A DNA stretch of 64,000 nt, from NCBI RefSeq assembly GCF_026810445.1, contig NZ_CP113949.1, positions 2,480,001-2,544,000 of the forward strand. Reading direction: 5' to 3'. Position 1 is the first letter of the stretch. The number at the start of each line of letters is the position of its first letter. The translations under genes and the position numbers were made by a program. The notes under the pieces are model-generated. The model was not told the origin of the DNA and searched no databases. It saw nothing but the letters and a program-made list of their open reading frames with translations. This document shows, in pieces, positions 21,106 to 31,057 of this stretch. The DNA is from Pseudomonas sp. BSw22131 (GTDB lineage: Bacteria; Pseudomonadota; Gammaproteobacteria; Pseudomonadales; Pseudomonadaceae).

Positions 21106-22419
21106 ATGAAAGTTTTGAAAGGTCAGGACATCCTGGCATTAGGTTTCATGACATTCGCCTTGTTCGTGGGCGCCGGCAACATCATATTTCCCCCTATCGT
21201 TGGCTTGCAGGCCGGACCGCACGTGTGGATGGCGGCGTTGGGCTTTCTGGTGACAGCGGTGGGCCTGCCGGTAGTGACGGTCATCGCACTGGCCAAGGTC
21301 GGTGGCGCAATGGACGCGCTGAGCAGTCCGATTGGCAAGGTAGCGGGTGGTGTGCTCGCAGCCGTTGCCTATCTGGCGGTCGGGCCGTTGTTCGCGACGC
21401 CGCGCACGGCGACCGTTTCTTTTGAAGTTGGACTGGCGCCGCTGACCGGTGAAAGCCCGCTGGCTCTGTTTCTCTACAGCCTGGTTTATTTTTTATTGGT
21501 GTTCTGGGTGTCGCTGTATCCAGGTCGTCTTCTGGATACGGTAGGGCGTTTCCTCGCACCTCTGAAGATAATTGCACTGGCAGTCCTTGGTATCGCGGCG
21601 TTCGCATTGCCGGCGGGTGACATTGGCTCCGCCGAGCCTGCCTATATGTCCGCGCCGTTCTCGCAAGGGTTCATCAACGGCTACCTGACCATGGACACCT
21701 TGGGCGCTCTTGTTTTCGGCATCGTTATCGTCAATGCGATCCGTTCACGCGGTGTCGACTCACCTCGTTTGATCACGCGTTACGCGATCATTGCCGGACT
21801 CATCGCTGGCGTGGGGCTGGCGCTGGTGTACATCAGTCTGTTTCGCCTGGGTGCCGGTAGTCACGCGGTTGCCGCCGGTGCAAGCAATGGCGCTGCAGTC
21901 CTGCATGCTTACGTGCAACACACCTTCGGGTCACTGGGCAGTGGTTTTCTCGCCGTTTTGATTTCGCTGGCCTGTCTGGTCACTGCGGTCGGGCTCACCT
22001 GCGCCTGTGCTGAATACTTCAGCCGCGTGCTCCCCTTGTCCTATAAGACCCTGGTGATCATGCTGGCAGCGTTCTCGCTGCTCGTTTCCAACCTGGGGTT
22101 GACCAACCTTATCCAGTTTTCCATCCCGGTCCTGACCGCCATCTATCCGCCGTGCATCGCCCTGGTAGCGCTGAGCTTCTGCAAGGATTTCTGGCATGAG
22201 CAGAGCCGCATCGTTGCACCGGTCATGCTGGTTTCCCTGATCTTCGGGATGGTCGACGCGTTCAAGGGCGCAGGTTTCAGCGATTACCTGCCAGCGATGT
22301 TCGTGCATCTGCCGCTAAGCGACCAAGGGCTGGCGTGGCTGGTGCCGGCGTTGATTACCCTGTTTGCTGCGATTGTCGTGGATCGGGTGCTGGGAAAGCG
22401 CAACGGGGCGTTGGCCTGA
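21106..22419 (+). CDS. Branched-chain amino acid sodium symporter (BrnQ/BraB family)
   Basis: This is a 437-residue inner-membrane carrier with about 12 hydrophobic helices. The N-terminus reads [23 protein letters not shown] and the second conserved block [15 protein letters not shown], both hallmarks of the LIVCS (BrnQ/BraB/BraZ) family that imports Leu, Ile and Val with a cation. The length equals the 437 residues recalled for BraB. An ATG four codons inside the open frame is used. The ribosome site is weak, as is common for integral membrane permeases. It is a single gene between the REPIN and a terminator. Confidence 0.93.
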   Translation: MKVLKGQDILALGFMTFALFVGAGNIIFPPIVGLQAGPHVWMAALGFLVTAVGLPVVTVIALAKVGGAMDALSSPIGKVAGGVLAAVAYLAVGPLFATPRTATVSFEVGLAPLTGESPLALFLYSLVYFLLVFWVSLYPGRLLDTVGRFLAPLKIIALAVLGIAAFALPAGDIGSAEPAYMSAPFSQGFINGYLTMDTLGALVFGIVIVNAIRSRGVDSPRLITRYAIIAGLIAGVGLALVYISLFRLGAGSHAVAAGASNGAAVLHAYVQHTFGSLGSGFLAVLISLACLVTAVGLTCACAEYFSRVLPLSYKTLVIMLAAFSLLVSNLGLTNLIQFSIPVLTAIYPPCIALVALSFCKDFWHEQSRIVAPVMLVSLIFGMVDAFKGAGFSDYLPAMFVHLPLSDQGLAWLVPALITLFAAIVVDRVLGKRNGALA

Positions 22420-22463
22420 GGGGAGGGCGAGGGTAAACAGCGCTCGCCACTTGCCGGAAACAA

Positions 22464-22492
22464 CAAAGCCCGCAATCAGCGGGCTTTATTGT
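22464..22492. terminator. Bidirectional terminator
   Basis: AAAGCCCGC-AATCA-GCGGGCTTTA between the converging permease and small-lipoprotein genes, with A and T runs on both sides. Confidence 0.85.
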
Positions 22493-22532
22493 TTTGAAAC
22501 TTGAGTACTTACTGCTTAGTGGGTGCAGGCGC

Positions 22533-22763
22533 TTACTGGTTAGCCTCTTTAGCGCGCTCTTGCGCAGCTTCGGCATTTTTCTGAGCCGCTTCCTGACTTT
22601 CTTTGGCAGCGTCGTTCACTTTGTCCTGGGCTTTTTGCATGGACTCTTGCGACTGCTGAGCAGCCTTGTTTGCATCCTGTTGTTTGTCTTCGGATTTTTT
22701 ATCGCAGGCAGCGAGACCGAGGGTGGCAGAAAGCATCAGGGCGATAGCTAAAGATTTACGCAT
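22533..22763 (-). CDS. Small helical lipoprotein
   Basis: This is a 76-residue lipoprotein with signal peptide and lipobox LAAC (Cys about 20). The mature part is almost entirely Ala, Gln, Lys and Glu in a heptad-like pattern (repeats such as AAKESQEAAQKNAEAAQERAK), predicting one long amphipathic helix or coiled coil, somewhat like Lpp/OprI. Function is unknown. A GGAGAAAC ribosome site precedes the ATG. It is divergent from htpG. Confidence 0.8.
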   Translation of the reverse strand: MRKSLAIALMLSATLGLAACDKKSEDKQQDANKAAQQSQESMQKAQDKVNDAAKESQEAAQKNAEAAQERAKEANQ

Positions 22764-23096
22764 GGGGTGTTTCTCCTTATTGAATATCTACGAGCCTTTC
22801 GAGCGTGGGTCGATAAATTAAGTTCCGTGTGCCTGGATCTTTAATAAATAATGTTTCAGCCACTTTGAAGTCCACGTGTGCTGTGCCGTCCGTTGCACAT
22901 TTTCGTAGAATAAATGCCAGTGTTGAGCATCGGTATTTTCTTCAGGAGCGCGTAACGAACCAGAAGATTGCCCTTTGCTGTTTTTACCGCCTCTTGAAAT
23001 CCTCGTCCTAGCCCCCATTTTGATGACAACCCGCTGCCACGCTCAGGTTTTGAACTGAGCTGGTGCCTAATGCCATCTGATCGGAGTTTGATGACC
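22764..23096. promoter_or_regulatory. Divergent region, lipoprotein and htpG
   Basis: This 333-base gap contains no supported gene; two short antisense frames lack any ribosome site or recognisable product. Its right end holds a strong sigma-32 promoter for htpG, listed separately. Confidence 0.5.
22993..23018 (+). promoter_or_regulatory. Sigma-32 heat-shock promoter of htpG
   Basis: CTTGAA (22993-22998), a 14-base spacer and CCCCAT (23013-23018) followed by TT match the RpoH consensus CTTGAA-N13/14-CCCCAT almost perfectly, about 75 bases upstream of the htpG ATG. Confidence 0.85.
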
Positions 23097-25001
23097 ATGA
23101 GTGTGGAAACTCAAAAGGAAACCCTGGGCTTCCAGACCGAGGTAAAGCAACTGCTGCACCTCATGATCCATTCGCTGTATTCGAACAAGGAGATTTTTCT
23201 CCGCGAATTGATCTCGAACGCCTCTGACGCTGTCGATAAATTGCGTTTTGAAGCGTTGTCCACGTCGGACCTCCTTGAAGGCGGGGCCGAGCTGAAGATT
23301 CGTGTCAGCTTCGATAAGGACGCCAATACCGTTACGCTCGAAGACAATGGCATCGGCATGAGCCGAGACGACGCTGTCACCCATCTGGGTACTATCGCGA
23401 AGTCAGGCACGGCCGATTTCATGAAGCATCTGTCTGGCGATCAGAAAAAAGATTCGCACCTGATCGGTCAGTTTGGTGTCGGTTTCTATTCCGCGTTCAT
23501 CGTTGCGGATCAAGTTGACGTCTACAGCCGTCGTGCCGGCCTCGATGCCAGCGAAGGCGTGCATTGGTCCTCCAAAGGCGAAGGTGAGTTTGAAATCGCC
23601 ACCGTCGAGAAGGCCGATCGCGGTACCCGTATCGTGCTGCACCTGAAGCCCGCCGAGACCGAGTTTGCTGACGGCTACCGTTTGCGCAACATTATCAAGA
23701 AGTACTCCGACCACATCGCATTGCCGATCGAGGTGCCTAAAGAGCAGGCCGCCGCTGAAGGCGAGGCTGCTCCGGCCGTTGAGTGGGAAACCGTCAACCG
23801 CGCGAGCGCACTCTGGACTCGCCCTCGCACTGAAGTGAAGGGCGAGGAATACCAGGAGTTCTACAAGCACGTTGCCCACGATTTTGAAAACCCGCTGAGC
23901 TGGAGCCACAATAAGGTCGAAGGCAAGCTGGAATACAACTCGCTGTTGTATGTGCCGGCTCGTGCTCCGTTCGATCTGTATCAGCGTGAAGCGCCGCGCG
24001 GCCTGAAGCTCTACGTACAGCGCGTATTCGTGATGGATCAGGCTGAATCATTCTTGCCCCTGTACCTGCGCTTCATCAAAGGCGTGGTGGACTCCAACGA
24101 TCTGTCGCTGAACGTTTCCCGTGAAATCCTGCAGAAAGACCCGATCATCGATTCGATGAAGTCAGCACTGACCAAGCGCGTGCTCGACATGCTGGAAAAA
24201 CTCGCGAAGAACGAGCCTGAGCAATACAAAGGCTTCTGGAAAAACTTCGGCCAGGTCATGAAGGAAGGTCCGGCTGAAGACTTCGCCAACAAGGAAAAAA
24301 TCGCCGGTCTGCTGCGTTTCGCTTCAACCGCAAGTGAGGATGGCGAGCAGAGCGTATCCTTGGCTGAATACCTGGCTCGCGCCAAGGAAGGTCAGGACAA
24401 GATTTACTTCCTGACCGGCGAAAGCTACGCCCAGGTCAAAAACAGCCCGCACCTGGAGGTCTTCCGCAAGAAAGGCATCGAAGTGCTGCTGTTGACTGAT
24501 CGCATCGATGAGTGGCTGATGAGCTACATCACCGACTTCGACGCCAAGGGTTTTGTCGATGTGGCGCGGGGTGACCTGGACCTGGGCAAACTTGATTCCG
24601 AGGAAGACAAGAAAGCTCAAGAGGAAGTGGCCAAGGATAAGGAAGGTCTTATCGAGCGCTTGAAAGCCGCGCTGGGCGAAGCTGTCAGTGAAGTACGGGT
24701 TTCTCACCGCCTCACCGATTCCCCCGCCATTCTGGCCATTGGTGAGCAGGACCTGGGCATGCAAATGCGCCAGATCCTCGAAGCCAGCGGTCAAAAGGTG
24801 CCGGAATCCAAGCCGATCTTCGAGTTCAACCCTAGCCATCCGCTGATTGGAAAGCTCGACAACGAGCAGAACGAAGAGCGCTTCGGTGACCTGTCGCACA
24901 TCCTGTTCGATCAGGCTGCTCTGGCAGCGGGCGATAGCCTTAAAGATCCGGCCGCCTATGTGCGCCGTCTGAACAAGTTGTTGGTTGAGCTGTCGGTTTA
25001 A
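23097..25001 (+). CDS. htpG: Chaperone HtpG (Hsp90)
   Basis: This is a 634-residue cytosolic Hsp90 with the N-terminal GHKL ATPase domain. Motifs are [27 protein letters not shown] opening, [13 protein letters not shown] and [12 protein letters not shown] for nucleotide binding, and [11 protein letters not shown] plus [14 protein letters not shown] in the middle domain. It lacks a C-terminal MEEVD, as bacterial forms do. The [13 protein letters not shown] start is chosen, although an ATG 6 bases earlier is closer to the GGAG site. It is preceded by a strong sigma-32 promoter and followed by a terminator. Confidence 0.97.
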   Translation: MSVETQKETLGFQTEVKQLLHLMIHSLYSNKEIFLRELISNASDAVDKLRFEALSTSDLLEGGAELKIRVSFDKDANTVTLEDNGIGMSRDDAVTHLGTIAKSGTADFMKHLSGDQKKDSHLIGQFGVGFYSAFIVADQVDVYSRRAGLDASEGVHWSSKGEGEFEIATVEKADRGTRIVLHLKPAETEFADGYRLRNIIKKYSDHIALPIEVPKEQAAAEGEAAPAVEWETVNRASALWTRPRTEVKGEEYQEFYKHVAHDFENPLSWSHNKVEGKLEYNSLLYVPARAPFDLYQREAPRGLKLYVQRVFVMDQAESFLPLYLRFIKGVVDSNDLSLNVSREILQKDPIIDSMKSALTKRVLDMLEKLAKNEPEQYKGFWKNFGQVMKEGPAEDFANKEKIAGLLRFASTASEDGEQSVSLAEYLARAKEGQDKIYFLTGESYAQVKNSPHLEVFRKKGIEVLLLTDRIDEWLMSYITDFDAKGFVDVARGDLDLGKLDSEEDKKAQEEVAKDKEGLIERLKAALGEAVSEVRVSHRLTDSPAILAIGEQDLGMQMRQILEASGQKVPESKPIFEFNPSHPLIGKLDNEQNEERFGDLSHILFDQAALAAGDSLKDPAAYVRRLNKLLVELSV

Positions 25002-25014
25002 CATCGAGTGAACG

Positions 25015-25040
25015 CAAAACCCGCTTCGGCGGGTTTTGTC
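25015..25040 (+). terminator. Terminator after htpG
   Basis: CAAAACCCGC-TTCG-GCGGGTTTTG, a strong UUCG hairpin directly after the htpG stop. Confidence 0.9.
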
Positions 25041-25079
25041 GTTTTGCGATCCCCTTTTTTCACAACGCAGGAGTCAGCA

Positions 25080-25805
25080 ATGAGCAACGTTACTGTTCGT
25101 TCCGTGGTGTACCAGATTGATGGCGTGAGCTATGAGAGCCGTCTGGCGTTCATTGATGGCGCGGCGGCGAGCCCAGGCTTGGTGATGGCACCCAACTGGA
25201 TGGGTGTCAGTGAAGGCGCTGAGCAGATAGCAAAAAATGTGGCAGCCAAGGGTTATGTGGTGCTTCTGGCCGACCTGTACGGCCAGAGCGTACGTCCTGA
25301 AAATGGCGACGAAGCAGCGGCGGCCATGATGCCGCTGAAAAACGATCGCGTGCTGTTGAACGCCCGCATGAAGGCCGCACTGGATCAACTGACCGCACAG
25401 AAAGATGCGTCCGTCGACACAGATAAGCTCGCCTCATTCGGCTTCTGCTTCGGTGGTTGCTGCTCTCTTGAATTGGCTCGCACCGGCGCGCCCTTGAAGG
25501 CTGCGGTGTCTTTCCACGGCACACTGGATACGCCTGATCCAGCAGCTGCCAACAACATCAACGGTTCGGTGCTGGTGATGCATGGCGCCTCGGACCCGTT
25601 GGTGCCCAAAGAGCAGCTGCCAGCGTTCGAGGACGAGATGAATGCTGCGAATGTGGATTGGCAGTTGCTGAGTTACGGCGGCGCTTACCACTCGTTCACC
25701 GATCCGGAAGCGAACAACCCCGGCAACCAGATGTACAACAAAAAGATCTCGGACCGCGCGTTCCAGTCGATGTACAACCTGCTGGACGAAGTGTTCGCCC
25801 AGTAA
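25080..25805 (+). CDS. Dienelactone hydrolase family protein
   Basis: This is a 241-residue alpha/beta hydrolase. The nucleophile is a cysteine in the GxCxGG motif SFGFCFGGCC (Cys123), with Asp172 (HGASDPLVP) and His204 (GAYHSFTDP) completing the triad, as in dienelactone hydrolases. Substrate is unknown; no aromatic-degradation genes are nearby, so it is probably a general carboxylic ester or lactone hydrolase. A GGAG site precedes the ATG, which sits just after the htpG terminator. An in-frame upstream start would run through that terminator and is rejected. Confidence 0.9.
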   Translation: MSNVTVRSVVYQIDGVSYESRLAFIDGAAASPGLVMAPNWMGVSEGAEQIAKNVAAKGYVVLLADLYGQSVRPENGDEAAAAMMPLKNDRVLLNARMKAALDQLTAQKDASVDTDKLASFGFCFGGCCSLELARTGAPLKAAVSFHGTLDTPDPAAANNINGSVLVMHGASDPLVPKEQLPAFEDEMNAANVDWQLLSYGGAYHSFTDPEANNPGNQMYNKKISDRAFQSMYNLLDEVFAQ

Positions 25806-25819
25806 ATGCATCACCCACT

Positions 25820-25909
25820 GTAGGAGCGAACGTGTTCGCGAGACTTCGGGGCATCCAATGCACCAGGCTGGCTGCAATAACGCCTCGCTAATGAGTTCGC
25901 TCCTACAGA
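25820..25909. repeat. REPIN
   Basis: GTAGGAGCGAACGTGTTCGCGAG and, about 42 bases on, the inverse CTCGCTAATGAGTTCGCTCCTACAG. It separates the converging hydrolase and pirin genes and may also serve as their boundary. Confidence 0.85.
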
Positions 25910-25921
25910 TTGAGTTTCATC

Positions 25922-26803
25922 TCACAGAGGCTGTGGTTTAGGCTTTGGGCCTGCTGGCAATGCTATACGCTCAACTTCTCCCGCCACCGTCGGCCAGTCA
26001 CCTGCAGCCCACCTGGCACGGGCCTGATCAATCAGTCGCTGATCGCTAGCTACGAAATTCCAGTTCATACGCCTTGGTCCGTCCAGCGCCGCACCGCCAA
26101 TCAACACTGCGTGGCTGTCACTTTCCGCACACAGTGTCGGCTCGTCACCGGGCGTGAACACCACCAATGTGCGCGGCTCAACGGGTACGCCATTGAGCAT
26201 CATCTGGCCTTCAATCACGTACAGCGCTCGCTCTTGATATTCATTGGGGATGAGCAGTGTCGTGGCGTTCTGCATCGTCACTTCGGCGTAAAGGGTGGGT
26301 GATAGCACGGGAACGGGCGAGCTCAGGCAGAAACCATTCCCGGCGATGATACGAATCCTGATGCCCATGTTGTCGCTGACTGGCAGTTCGTCCGCCGGGT
26401 AATGGCTGTAGTGACCGTCTCCTTGCTCATGAGCCCTGGGTGACGCCAACCAGACTTGCAGGCCGTGCAATCGCGAGCCGCTGTGCAGCAGAGTGTCAGG
26501 CGTGCGCTCGACGTGTGCGATCGCACGCCCGGCCGTCATCCAGCTGACTTCTCCCGGGCGAACATGTTGGTCGCTGCCCAGGCTGTCCTTGTGCTGGATG
26601 TGTCCCTCGAACAAGTAGGTCAGCGTCGACAAACCAATGTGAGGGTGCTGGCCTACATCCATACCGCTGCCGGCAGGGTATTGGGTTTCCAGCATGTGAT
26701 CGAAGAAAACGAACGGCCCCACGCTTCGGCACCTGGCGCTCGGCAGCGGGCGAAGAATAGGCTGTCCTTCAACGTCTTCGGCTCGGGGTTTAATCGTCAG
26801 CAT
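25922..26803 (-). CDS. Pirin family protein
   Basis: This is a 293-residue double-cupin protein. The iron ligands of the N-terminal cupin are visible: His53 and His55 in GQHPHIGLST, and His97 and Glu99 in AIAHVER. The second cupin (about 170-290) is degenerate, as in the family. Bacterial pirins act as quercetinase-like enzymes or redox regulators; which applies here is not shown. It lies downstream of fabB on the same strand but after a terminator, so it is probably a separate transcript. Confidence 0.9.
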   Translation of the reverse strand: MLTIKPRAEDVEGQPILRPLPSARCRSVGPFVFFDHMLETQYPAGSGMDVGQHPHIGLSTLTYLFEGHIQHKDSLGSDQHVRPGEVSWMTAGRAIAHVERTPDTLLHSGSRLHGLQVWLASPRAHEQGDGHYSHYPADELPVSDNMGIRIRIIAGNGFCLSSPVPVLSPTLYAEVTMQNATTLLIPNEYQERALYVIEGQMMLNGVPVEPRTLVVFTPGDEPTLCAESDSHAVLIGGAALDGPRRMNWNFVASDQRLIDQARARWAAGDWPTVAGEVERIALPAGPKPKPQPL

Positions 26804-26904
26804 GGCTTGGCTCTCGAAGGGAAACTGGCATGGACAAAGCTTAAGCCATGGAGCGCGCTCTTTGCAGTAGGGCTCAGGTCAGCAAACGATTGGTGTTCTC
26901 CAAA

Positions 26905-26936
26905 GCAAAAAAAGGCGCCTCGAAAGGCGCCTTTTC
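26905..26936 (-). terminator. Terminator after fabB
   Basis: On the minus strand AAAAGGCGCC-TTTCGA-GGCGCCTTTTTTT: a perfect GC stem with a long T-tract, about 20 bases past the fabB stop. Confidence 0.9.
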
Positions 26937-26956
26937 AGGTGTTACGTGAGCTCGAC

Positions 26957-28177
26957 TTACTTACCAGTCCAGCGCTTCATGACCAGCGTGGCGTTGGTGC
27001 CGCCGAAGCCGAAGCTGTTGCTCATAACCTGATTGATCTCTGCGTTTTCGCGAGTTTTGGTCAGGATCGGCATGTCGGCAACTGCTGGGTCCAGCTCGTC
27101 GATGTTGGCGGAACCGGCCATGAAGTTGCCTTCCATCATCAACATGCAGTAGATCGCTTCGTGAACGCCCGCGGCGCCCAAAGAGTGACCCGACAGGCTC
27201 TTGGTGGAGCTGATGGCAGGAGCATTGCCGGCAAACACTTCACGCACGCCTTCCATTTCCTTGACGTCGCCGACAGGGGTGGAAGTGCCGTGGGTGTTCA
27301 GGTAGTCGATTGGGCCTTCAACGGTGGACAGCGCCTGCTGCATACAGCGGATGGCGCCTTCGCCGCTTGGCGCGACCATGTCGTAACCGTCGGAGGTTGC
27401 GCCGTAACCCACCAGCTCTGCGTAGATTTTTGCGCCGCGGGCCAGAGCATGCTCCAGCTCCTCGACCACGACCATGCCGCCGCCGCCTGCGATGACGAAA
27501 CCGTCACGGTCTGCGTCGTAGGCACGCGATGCCTTCTCAGGCGTGTCGTTGCGTTTGCTCGACAGTGCGCCCATGGCGTCGAACAGGAACGACTGGCTCC
27601 AATGCTCTTCTTCACCACCACCGGCGAATACGATGTCTTGCTTGCCCATCTGGATCTGCTCCATGGCCGTACCGATGCAGTGAGCACTGGTGGCGCAGGC
27701 AGAAGCGATGGAGTAGTTCAGGCCTTTGATCTTGAACGGGGTGGCCAGGCACGCTGACACCGTGCTGCTCATGGTGCGCGTTACACGGTAGGGGCCTACA
27801 CGCTTGACGCCTTTCTCACGGAGGATGTCCAGCGCTTCCATCTGGTTCAGCGTAGATGCGCCGCCTGAGCCTGCAACCAGACCGGTGCGTGGATTGGAAA
27901 CCTGCTCCTCGGTAAGGCCCGAGTCAGCTATGGCGTCTTTCATTGCCAGATAGGCATAGGCCGCAGCGTGACCGACAAAGCGATAGATCTTACGATCGAT
28001 CAGCTCCTCGAGGTTAAGGTCAATGGAACCGGAAACCTGGCTGCGCAAACCCCTTTCGGCGTATTCCGGGTTGAATCGGATGCCAGGGCGGCTTGCACGC
28101 AGGTTGGCGGAGACGGTGTCTTTGTCATTGCCCAAGCAGGAAACAATGCCCAGACCAGTGATAACGACGCGGCGCAT
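26957..28177 (-). CDS. fabB: 3-oxoacyl-ACP synthase I
   Basis: This is a 406-residue ketoacyl-ACP synthase that elongates the cis-3-decenoyl intermediate made by FabA, so it is needed for unsaturated fatty acids. Catalytic residues are Cys161 (SACATSAHC), His296 (NTHGTSTP) and His331 ([10 protein letters not shown]), matching E. coli FabB minus two. The [10 protein letters not shown] start is used, 10 bases after the fabA stop. Upstream in-frame codons overlap fabA and are rejected. Confidence 0.97.
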   Translation of the reverse strand: MRRVVITGLGIVSCLGNDKDTVSANLRASRPGIRFNPEYAERGLRSQVSGSIDLNLEELIDRKIYRFVGHAAAYAYLAMKDAIADSGLTEEQVSNPRTGLVAGSGGASTLNQMEALDILREKGVKRVGPYRVTRTMSSTVSACLATPFKIKGLNYSIASACATSAHCIGTAMEQIQMGKQDIVFAGGGEEEHWSQSFLFDAMGALSSKRNDTPEKASRAYDADRDGFVIAGGGGMVVVEELEHALARGAKIYAELVGYGATSDGYDMVAPSGEGAIRCMQQALSTVEGPIDYLNTHGTSTPVGDVKEMEGVREVFAGNAPAISSTKSLSGHSLGAAGVHEAIYCMLMMEGNFMAGSANIDELDPAVADMPILTKTRENAEINQVMSNSFGFGGTNATLVMKRWTGK

Positions 28178-28187
28178 GCGAATACCC

Positions 28188-28703
28188 TTAGAAATTTTCA
28201 GTGGAAGTGAACACGCCGACCCGAAGGCCTTCGGCAGTGTAGATCTCACGGCCGTCGACGCTGACCGAACCATCGGCGATGGCCAGGTTCAGCTTGCCGC
28301 GCAGCACGCGTTTGATGTGGATGTTGTAAGTGACTTTCTTGGCGGTTGGAAGCACCTGGCCGAAAAACTTGACTTCGCCCGACCCCAGGGCGCGGCCCCG
28401 GCCCGGCAAGCCTTGCCAGCCTAGGAAGAAGCCGACCAACTGCCACATGGCGTCAAGGCCAAGGCAACCTGGCATCACCGGATCACCCTCGAAGTGACAG
28501 GCGAAAAACCACAGGTCAGGCGTTATATCCAGTTCGGCGACCAATTCACCTTTGCCGAACTTGCCGCCTTCTTCACTGATGTGGGTGATGCGATCCACCA
28601 TCAGCATGTTGGGGGCGGGCAGTTGCGCGTTACCTGGGCCGAACAGCTCGCCGCGACTGCAGCGCAGCAAGTCTTCCCGGGTAAAGGCGTTTTGTTTGGT
28701 CAT
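28188..28703 (-). CDS. fabA: 3-hydroxydecanoyl-ACP dehydratase/isomerase
   Basis: This is the 171-residue hot-dog enzyme that dehydrates 3-hydroxydecanoyl-ACP and isomerises the trans-2 product to cis-3, the branch point to unsaturated fatty acids. Catalytic His70 ([14 protein letters not shown]) and Asp84 (GLDAMWQ) are at exactly the E. coli positions. It is first in the fabAB operon, with GGAGCTCGC before the ATG. About 210 bases separate it from the kinase gene upstream, enough for its own promoter. Confidence 0.98.
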   Translation of the reverse strand: MTKQNAFTREDLLRCSRGELFGPGNAQLPAPNMLMVDRITHISEEGGKFGKGELVAELDITPDLWFFACHFEGDPVMPGCLGLDAMWQLVGFFLGWQGLPGRGRALGSGEVKFFGQVLPTAKKVTYNIHIKRVLRGKLNLAIADGSVSVDGREIYTAEGLRVGVFTSTENF

Positions 28704-28913
28704 GCGAGCTCCTCGATAATCCTGTGCGGCAGGGTGTAGCGATGCTTACCCAATCTGACCAGCGGGTAATCCCGGTGCTGGCAGCCTACTCATAGACTAT
28801 TTCGTTGTAGTGAAAGTCACAGCACGGGCGAAATGAATGTACACCTGTGCACTGAAATTTTTCGTCCACACGTTCACGTGGGTCGAATCGGCACACAAGA
28901 CTGCCGCAATTTA

Positions 28914-30836
28914 TCATTTATCGCCAGTCGCAGATGCCCTAATGGTCAGCCAGCGCTGTAAAACCTGCTGTAAATCAGTACGTTTGAACGGCTTGGCCAG
29001 GTAATCGTTCATTCCTGCCTGCAAGCATATCTCTCGATCCCCCTGCCGAGCATTTGCGGTAAGGGCAATGATCGGTAAAGACTCAAGGCCCGGCAGCGCC
29101 CGAATGCGGCGTGTCGCTTCATATCCATCCATGACCGGCAACCGACAATCCATCAGCACCAGCGCAAATTTCTCCTTGCTCGCCATGCTCACTGCCTGCG
29201 CGCCGTCGCCTGCAACGCTCACCTCAAGCCCGAGGCTGCGCAGCATGGCTTCAACCACGGTGCGGTTCACCGGATTGTCCTCTACCAGCAGCACACAGCC
29301 ATCGCGGCTTGCCTGTTGATCGCTGACCGGCATTGGCTCAGTGGCGATTTCTTCCTCTTCCATCCTTTGCAGCGGGATCTTCAGGGTAAAGACCGAACCC
29401 AGACCCTCGTTGCTTTCAGCGGTCAACGTGCCGCCCATGCGTTCGGCGAGATTGCGCGCAATGGGCAGGCCCAACCCCGTACCGCCATACCGACGCGAGA
29501 TGGAATTGTCTGCCTGCTGAAAGGCGTCGAACATTGATTCAAGCAGGTCAGGTGAGATACCGATGCCACTGTCACGCACGGCACAGGTGAACATAATGGT
29601 GTGACTGTCTGACGGGCTCCATGCGCTATCAACACGCACGCTGCCAAACTCCGTGAATTTGAGTGCATTACCGATCAAATTGACCAGCACCTGACGAATG
29701 CGCGTCGGATCGCCCTTGACCCGCAGTTGATCAAAGCCCGGTTGCGAATGCAGTTTCAGCTCCAGAGAGCGCTGCTGGGCGTCATGTGCAAAGGCCTGAA
29801 CCGAGGTGGCGATCAGGTCGGCCATGCCAAAGGCGATGTTTTCCAGTTCCAGTGCATCGCGCTCGAAGCGAGAGAAGTCGAGGATGTCGTTGATGACCCG
29901 GAGCAAGTGCTCGGTTGACTCGGTGGCCAGCGCCGCATATTCCGTCTGCTCCTCGGTCATTTTTGTGGTTTCCATCAGTTGCAGCATGCCAAGAACGCCG
30001 TTCATGGGCGTGCGCAACTCGTGGCTCATCATGGCCAGAAACTCCGACTTGGCGCTGTTGGCGCGCTCGGCTTCTTCGCGCGTTCTGATCAACTCGTCCA
30101 TGGCTTTTTTCTGCTCGCGGCTGGCTTTTTCGAGGCCGAAGGCAAGGTTGTTGATGTGGCGGGCGAGGTTGCCCAGCTCCGCATCATCGGCCACCGGCAG
30201 CGGCGTGGTGTAGTCACCCTGCTGGATGGCTTTGACCGCATCACTCATTGCGCTAATGGGCTCGGACAGGCTGAGTGCCAGACGACGCGCCAGCATGTAG
30301 GTGAACAGCAGGGCGAAGAGCGCGAGTATTCCGGCTTTGAGCAGGATTTCCTGCTCACGCTGGTTGAACGCCTCGCTGGACATCCCCACCAGCACCCGGC
30401 CCAGGTAATTCTCAAGCGGGCGGGCATCCGCCGCGTCGGGCACTATGGCGTTCCCAAGCCTTGAGCGTTGTAGTCGAATCGGCGACTGAAACACCTCGAT
30501 CTGGCGCGGCGGTGTTTGCTTGTCACCCACTTGTTCGACGTGGACCAGCACCTGACCACTGCTGTTCTGCACTTCCAGAAAGCGCACATGGGGGGTTGCC
30601 ATGGTGGCCTTCATCAGGCTTTCCAATACGCTGTTATTGCCGACGATGACGCCGTATTCAGATGCCGGGGCCAGCTGGTTGGCGATCAACTGACCGGTGT
30701 GGTTGAGCTCCTGACGCAAGTCCTGAATTCGCACCACGGTGAAGAAACTGATCAGCAGCAACGTCAACAACAGGGCAGGGCCCAGGCTGAGAATTTGCGT
30801 ACGAGTGCTGATGTTCCAGCTGCGCCGCAGTGTCAT
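28914..30836 (-). CDS. Hybrid sensor histidine kinase (PA1611-like)
   Basis: This is a 640-residue membrane kinase. It has TM1 (about 13-36), a periplasmic sensor domain (37-160), TM2 (about 163-183), HAMP (about 185-240) and a HisKA domain with His272 in SHELRTPMNG. The ATPase has the N box NLIGNALKF, the G1 box RDSGIGI and the G2 box GGTGLGLPIA. A C-terminal receiver carries Asp563 (LMDCRLPVMDG) and Lys615. It lacks an HPt domain. Its place next to fabA and gpsA matches P. aeruginosa PA1611, which signals through HptB and contacts RetS; orthology is inferred from recalled synteny. The ATG 54 bases into the open frame has an AGGAG site and starts just before TM1. Confidence 0.88.
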   Translation of the reverse strand: MTLRRSWNISTRTQILSLGPALLLTLLLISFFTVVRIQDLRQELNHTGQLIANQLAPASEYGVIVGNNSVLESLMKATMATPHVRFLEVQNSSGQVLVHVEQVGDKQTPPRQIEVFQSPIRLQRSRLGNAIVPDAADARPLENYLGRVLVGMSSEAFNQREQEILLKAGILALFALLFTYMLARRLALSLSEPISAMSDAVKAIQQGDYTTPLPVADDAELGNLARHINNLAFGLEKASREQKKAMDELIRTREEAERANSAKSEFLAMMSHELRTPMNGVLGMLQLMETTKMTEEQTEYAALATESTEHLLRVINDILDFSRFERDALELENIAFGMADLIATSVQAFAHDAQQRSLELKLHSQPGFDQLRVKGDPTRIRQVLVNLIGNALKFTEFGSVRVDSAWSPSDSHTIMFTCAVRDSGIGISPDLLESMFDAFQQADNSISRRYGGTGLGLPIARNLAERMGGTLTAESNEGLGSVFTLKIPLQRMEEEEIATEPMPVSDQQASRDGCVLLVEDNPVNRTVVEAMLRSLGLEVSVAGDGAQAVSMASKEKFALVLMDCRLPVMDGYEATRRIRALPGLESLPIIALTANARQGDREICLQAGMNDYLAKPFKRTDLQQVLQRWLTIRASATGDK

Positions 30837-31010
30837 CGAATCGGTTCTCCTGGGGCGATGTCGTATCGACAGATGATGGGCAGACAACATGAATTTTCAT
30901 GGAGGCACGGCATCTTAACCGAGCTGTAGTTATTTTCGTTGGCCGCCGTAGGCTTTGGATGAGATGACTGTCGCGCAGCGTTTGCCGCTGGTCGCATTCG
31001 CAGCGCTCCG

Positions 31011-31016
31011 TATAAT
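31011..31016 (+). promoter_or_regulatory. gpsA promoter -10 box
   Basis: A perfect TATAAT lies 42 bases before the gpsA ATG in the region shared with the divergent kinase gene. A good -35 at the normal distance is not evident, so this is a partial call. Confidence 0.45.
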
Positions 31017-31057
31017 GCGGCCATCGCCAGATGTGATGGCCCTGACTGGATTGTCTT

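Noticed and set aside
22818..23018. Small minus-strand frame (66 codons) between the lipoprotein and htpG
   Set aside because: No ribosome site or conserved features, and it runs through the sigma-32 promoter.
28704..28913. DesT-type palindrome in the fabA promoter region
   Set aside because: DesT control of fabAB is known in P. aeruginosa, but I could not find a convincing palindrome here by eye.
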